Below are positions 5,191-6,315 of a stretch of DNA of 6,315 nt, piece after piece. The position numbers were made by a program, and so were the translations under genes. The stretch's first letter is position 1. Every line of letters begins with the position of its first letter. Below the pieces are notes generated by a model. That model saw only the letters and a program-made list of their open reading frames with translations, was not told the DNA's origin and did no database searches. Source of the stretch: Candidatus Aenigmatarchaeota archaeon (GTDB taxonomy: Archaea; Aenigmatarchaeota; Aenigmatarchaeia; PWEA01; JACRMZ01); contig JACRMZ010000031.1 of assembly GCA_016219455.1 (NCBI GenBank), positions 1 through 6,315 on the forward strand, given 5' to 3'.

Positions 5191-5223
5191 AGAGCTTTTC
5201 TCCTTTTCCCACCAAAGATATGC

Positions 5224-5658
5224 ATGGGCTTTACAGTCCGCGAGATTCAGGAAAGCGACTTTTCGCGCGGGTTTTTCGAGTCACTTGAGAACCTCAGGGA
5301 AGTAGGGGAACTGAAGGGGGATATGAGGCGCGCGAAGGAAACTCTTAGGAAAATAAAATACCAGGGAACGCATATTTTTGTCGCAGAGCAAGGCGGCGAA
5401 ATAATAGGGGCCATAACGCTTCTTGTCGAACAGAAGTTCCTGAGGAACGGCGCCAAGGCTGGCCACATAGAAGATGTTTCCACAAGGAAGGGGCATGAAG
5501 GCATTGGTGTGGGAAGCGCTCTTGTCCAAAAGGCCCTCGAAAAAGCAAAGGATGAGGGGTGCTACAAGGTGGTCCTTGATTGCTCTGAGGCCAATGTTGC
5601 GTTCTACGAAAAAAACGGCTTCCGGCGGAACGAAGTCGCGATGAAGCGGGCTTTTTAA
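5224..5658 (+). CDS. gna1: GNAT acetyltransferase, glucosamine-6-phosphate N-acetyltransferase (GNA1)-like
   Basis: This 144-residue single-domain GNAT closely follows the eukaryotic GNA1 pattern: AGHIEDV at 79-85, GCYKVVLDC at 112-120, and NVAFYEKNGF at 124-133. GNA1 transfers acetyl from acetyl-CoA to glucosamine 6-phosphate on the way to UDP-GlcNAc, which archaea use for glycans. The acetyl-CoA loop reads HEGIGVGSAL (91-100): the glycines of the R/Q-x-x-G-x-G/A motif are present, but its first residue is Glu92 instead of Arg or Gln. Length matches the family. ATG 5224 is chosen; ATG 5220 is in another frame. No TATA-like box stands at -26, where the sequence is a pyrimidine tract (5195-5210), so it may depend on transcription from the NRAMP gene 33 bp upstream. 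Other GNAT substrates cannot be ruled out, but the GNA1 motif set is specific. Confidence 0.8.
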   Translation: MGFTVREIQESDFSRGFFESLENLREVGELKGDMRRAKETLRKIKYQGTHIFVAEQGGEIIGAITLLVEQKFLRNGAKAGHIEDVSTRKGHEGIGVGSALVQKALEKAKDEGCYKVVLDCSEANVAFYEKNGFRRNEVAMKRAF

Positions 5659-5660
5659 TA
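5653..5660 (+). promoter_or_regulatory. TATA-like box overlapping the GNA1-like stop codon
   Basis: TTTTAATA overlaps the last Phe codon and TAA stop of the GNA1-like gene. It is centred about 24 nt before the GTG at 5680, compatible with a leaderless or near-leaderless start for the membrane protein gene. No Shine-Dalgarno is seen before that GTG. Confidence 0.4.
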
Positions 5661-5679
5661 GCCGGAAAATAGTAATATT

Positions 5680-6060
5680 GTGGGCAGCGAAAAGCGGCTT
5701 CTGTATTCCGGTTATGTTTCAATCGCTTTCCAGCTTATCCATAACGCATATCATGTGGTGAGCAGCGAAGCCGGTTTCCCGTTCTCAGGCGTGATAAACT
5801 CCTTTACGATAACGCTGTTCTTCTATCCGTTGGTTTTTCTGATGGTTTTCATGACGCTGAAAAACAGGACATCGAAGGAAGGCTGGATGATGACGTTTCT
5901 GTGGGGCCTTGTCGCGTCCGTTTACGTCCATCTGGTTTCAGGAGAGGAGGCGTTTCCGTCGTCGATGCTGGGAGCAGCGATATTGCTTGGGCAGATTGCA
6001 AGCATGGCATTTGGGTTGTACGCAAGCTTTTCCGTTGATTTAAGCGCAGCGAAGAAATGA
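5680..6060 (+). CDS. Unknown four-helix membrane protein
   Basis: A 126-residue hydrophobic protein not recognised as any family. Four likely transmembrane helices can be marked at about 7-28, 39-60, 69-86 and 95-118, with short loops and a basic loop at 60-67 (LKNRTSKE) between helices 2 and 3. Three histidines (21, 25 and 84) fall in or near membrane segments, which might suggest metal or heme binding, but this is only a remark. The start is GTG 5680: the frame has a stop at 5659-5661 and no ATG or TTG in between. A TATA-like box overlapping the previous stop supports it. The end overlaps the RNase Z start by 3 nt (ATGA), so the two are probably translated from one message. The 21-bp gap to the GNA1-like gene makes co-transcription with it possible too. 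Confidence 0.75.
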   Translation: MGSEKRLLYSGYVSIAFQLIHNAYHVVSSEAGFPFSGVINSFTITLFFYPLVFLMVFMTLKNRTSKEGWMMTFLWGLVASVYVHLVSGEEAFPSSMLGAAILLGQIASMAFGLYASFSVDLSAAKK

Positions 6061-6315
6061 TCCGCATGGACATCACTTTCCTGGGGACGGGGTCTTCGAT
6101 ACCCACGAAGGACCGCTCTCACCCTTCCGTCCTTTTGGAGTACGAAGGGGACAGCGTTCTTTTTGACTGCGGCGAAGGAGCGCAGAGGCAGTTCGTTCTG
6201 GCGAAAAAAAGCTTCATGAAAGTATCAAAAATATTCATAACGCATTGGCACGCCGACCATTTCGCCGGTCTGCCGACGCTGCTGCACTCAATGCATCTTG
6301 ACCGCAGGGAGCGCG
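6057..6315 (+). CDS. rnz: Ribonuclease Z (tRNA 3'-end endonuclease), N-terminal part
   Basis: Cytoplasmic zinc endonuclease of the metallo-beta-lactamase fold that cuts the 3' trailer from pre-tRNAs. The first 86 residues contain the N-terminal family signature FLGTGSSIPT (8-17), the FDCGEGAQRQF segment (36-46; relatives usually have GEGTQRQ), and the zinc motif HWHADH (63-68), the H-x-H-x-D-H of the fold, followed by HFAGLP. The gene runs off the right edge, so the remaining metal ligands and exosite arm are not visible. ATG 6057 overlaps the upstream TGA as ATGA, pointing to translational coupling; ATG 6066 (residue 4) is an alternative that would place the start right at the conserved DITFLG. 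The tRNA-Cys in this window encodes its own CCA, which often discourages RNase Z cutting, so that tRNA may need a different 3' end route. Confidence 0.95.
   Translation, partial: MIRMDITFLGTGSSIPTKDRSHPSVLLEYEGDSVLFDCGEGAQRQFVLAKKSFMKVSKIFITHWHADHFAGLPTLLHSMHLDRRER

Noticed and set aside
5195..5210. Pyrimidine-rich tract after NRAMP as a terminator
   Set aside because: T-runs are only four long and broken by C, and the next gene lacks its own TATA-like box, so readthrough is as likely.

Overview
The window reads as chromosomal DNA of an archaeon. The evidence is a tRNA-Cys with an anticodon-loop intron at the archaeal 37/38 position and a bulge-helix-bulge-like junction, TATA-like boxes about 26 nt upstream of start codons with almost no leader, an archaeal/eukaryotic-type tRNA thiolase, a circularly permuted ribosome-assembly GTPase, a eukaryote-like GlcN6P acetyltransferase, and an Asn/Thr-rich secreted protein packed with N-glycosylation sequons. 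Small intergenic gaps and the style of the surface protein fit a small-genome (DPANN-like) lineage. That placement is a guess; nothing here fixes the phylum.

Layout. 1-1324 (minus): N-terminal 441 codons of a secreted or anchored Ig-like glycoprotein that runs off the left edge. 1385-2284 (plus): TtuA/NcsA-type tRNA 2-thiolation enzyme, divergent from the surface protein with one TATA-like box between them. 2268-2680 (minus): a small ParB/SerK-like protein, followed in another frame by what looks like the C-terminal end of a GNAT acetyltransferase; the switch falls at a run of seven A. 2735-2843 (plus): tRNA-Cys(GCA) with a 35-nt intron and encoded CCA, sharing a TATA-like box with the ParB-like gene. 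2844-3125: no protein gene, but dense inverted and direct repeats that can fold into several hairpins; this is the best candidate for something undescribed. 3126-3878: permuted GTPase. 3916-5190: NRAMP metal transporter. 5224-5658: glucosamine-6-phosphate N-acetyltransferase-like GNAT. 5680-6060: unknown four-helix membrane protein. 6057-6315: start of RNase Z, overlapping the previous stop.

Several genes concern RNA maturation and translation: the thiolase, tRNA-Cys, the ribosome-assembly GTPase and RNase Z. The NRAMP protein would import Mn(II) or Fe(II). The GNA1-like enzyme would feed UDP-GlcNAc synthesis, which could supply glycans for proteins such as the surface glycoprotein. These links are inferred from families, not shown by an operon. 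From 3916 rightwards all genes lie on the plus strand and closely spaced, so they may be partly co-transcribed.
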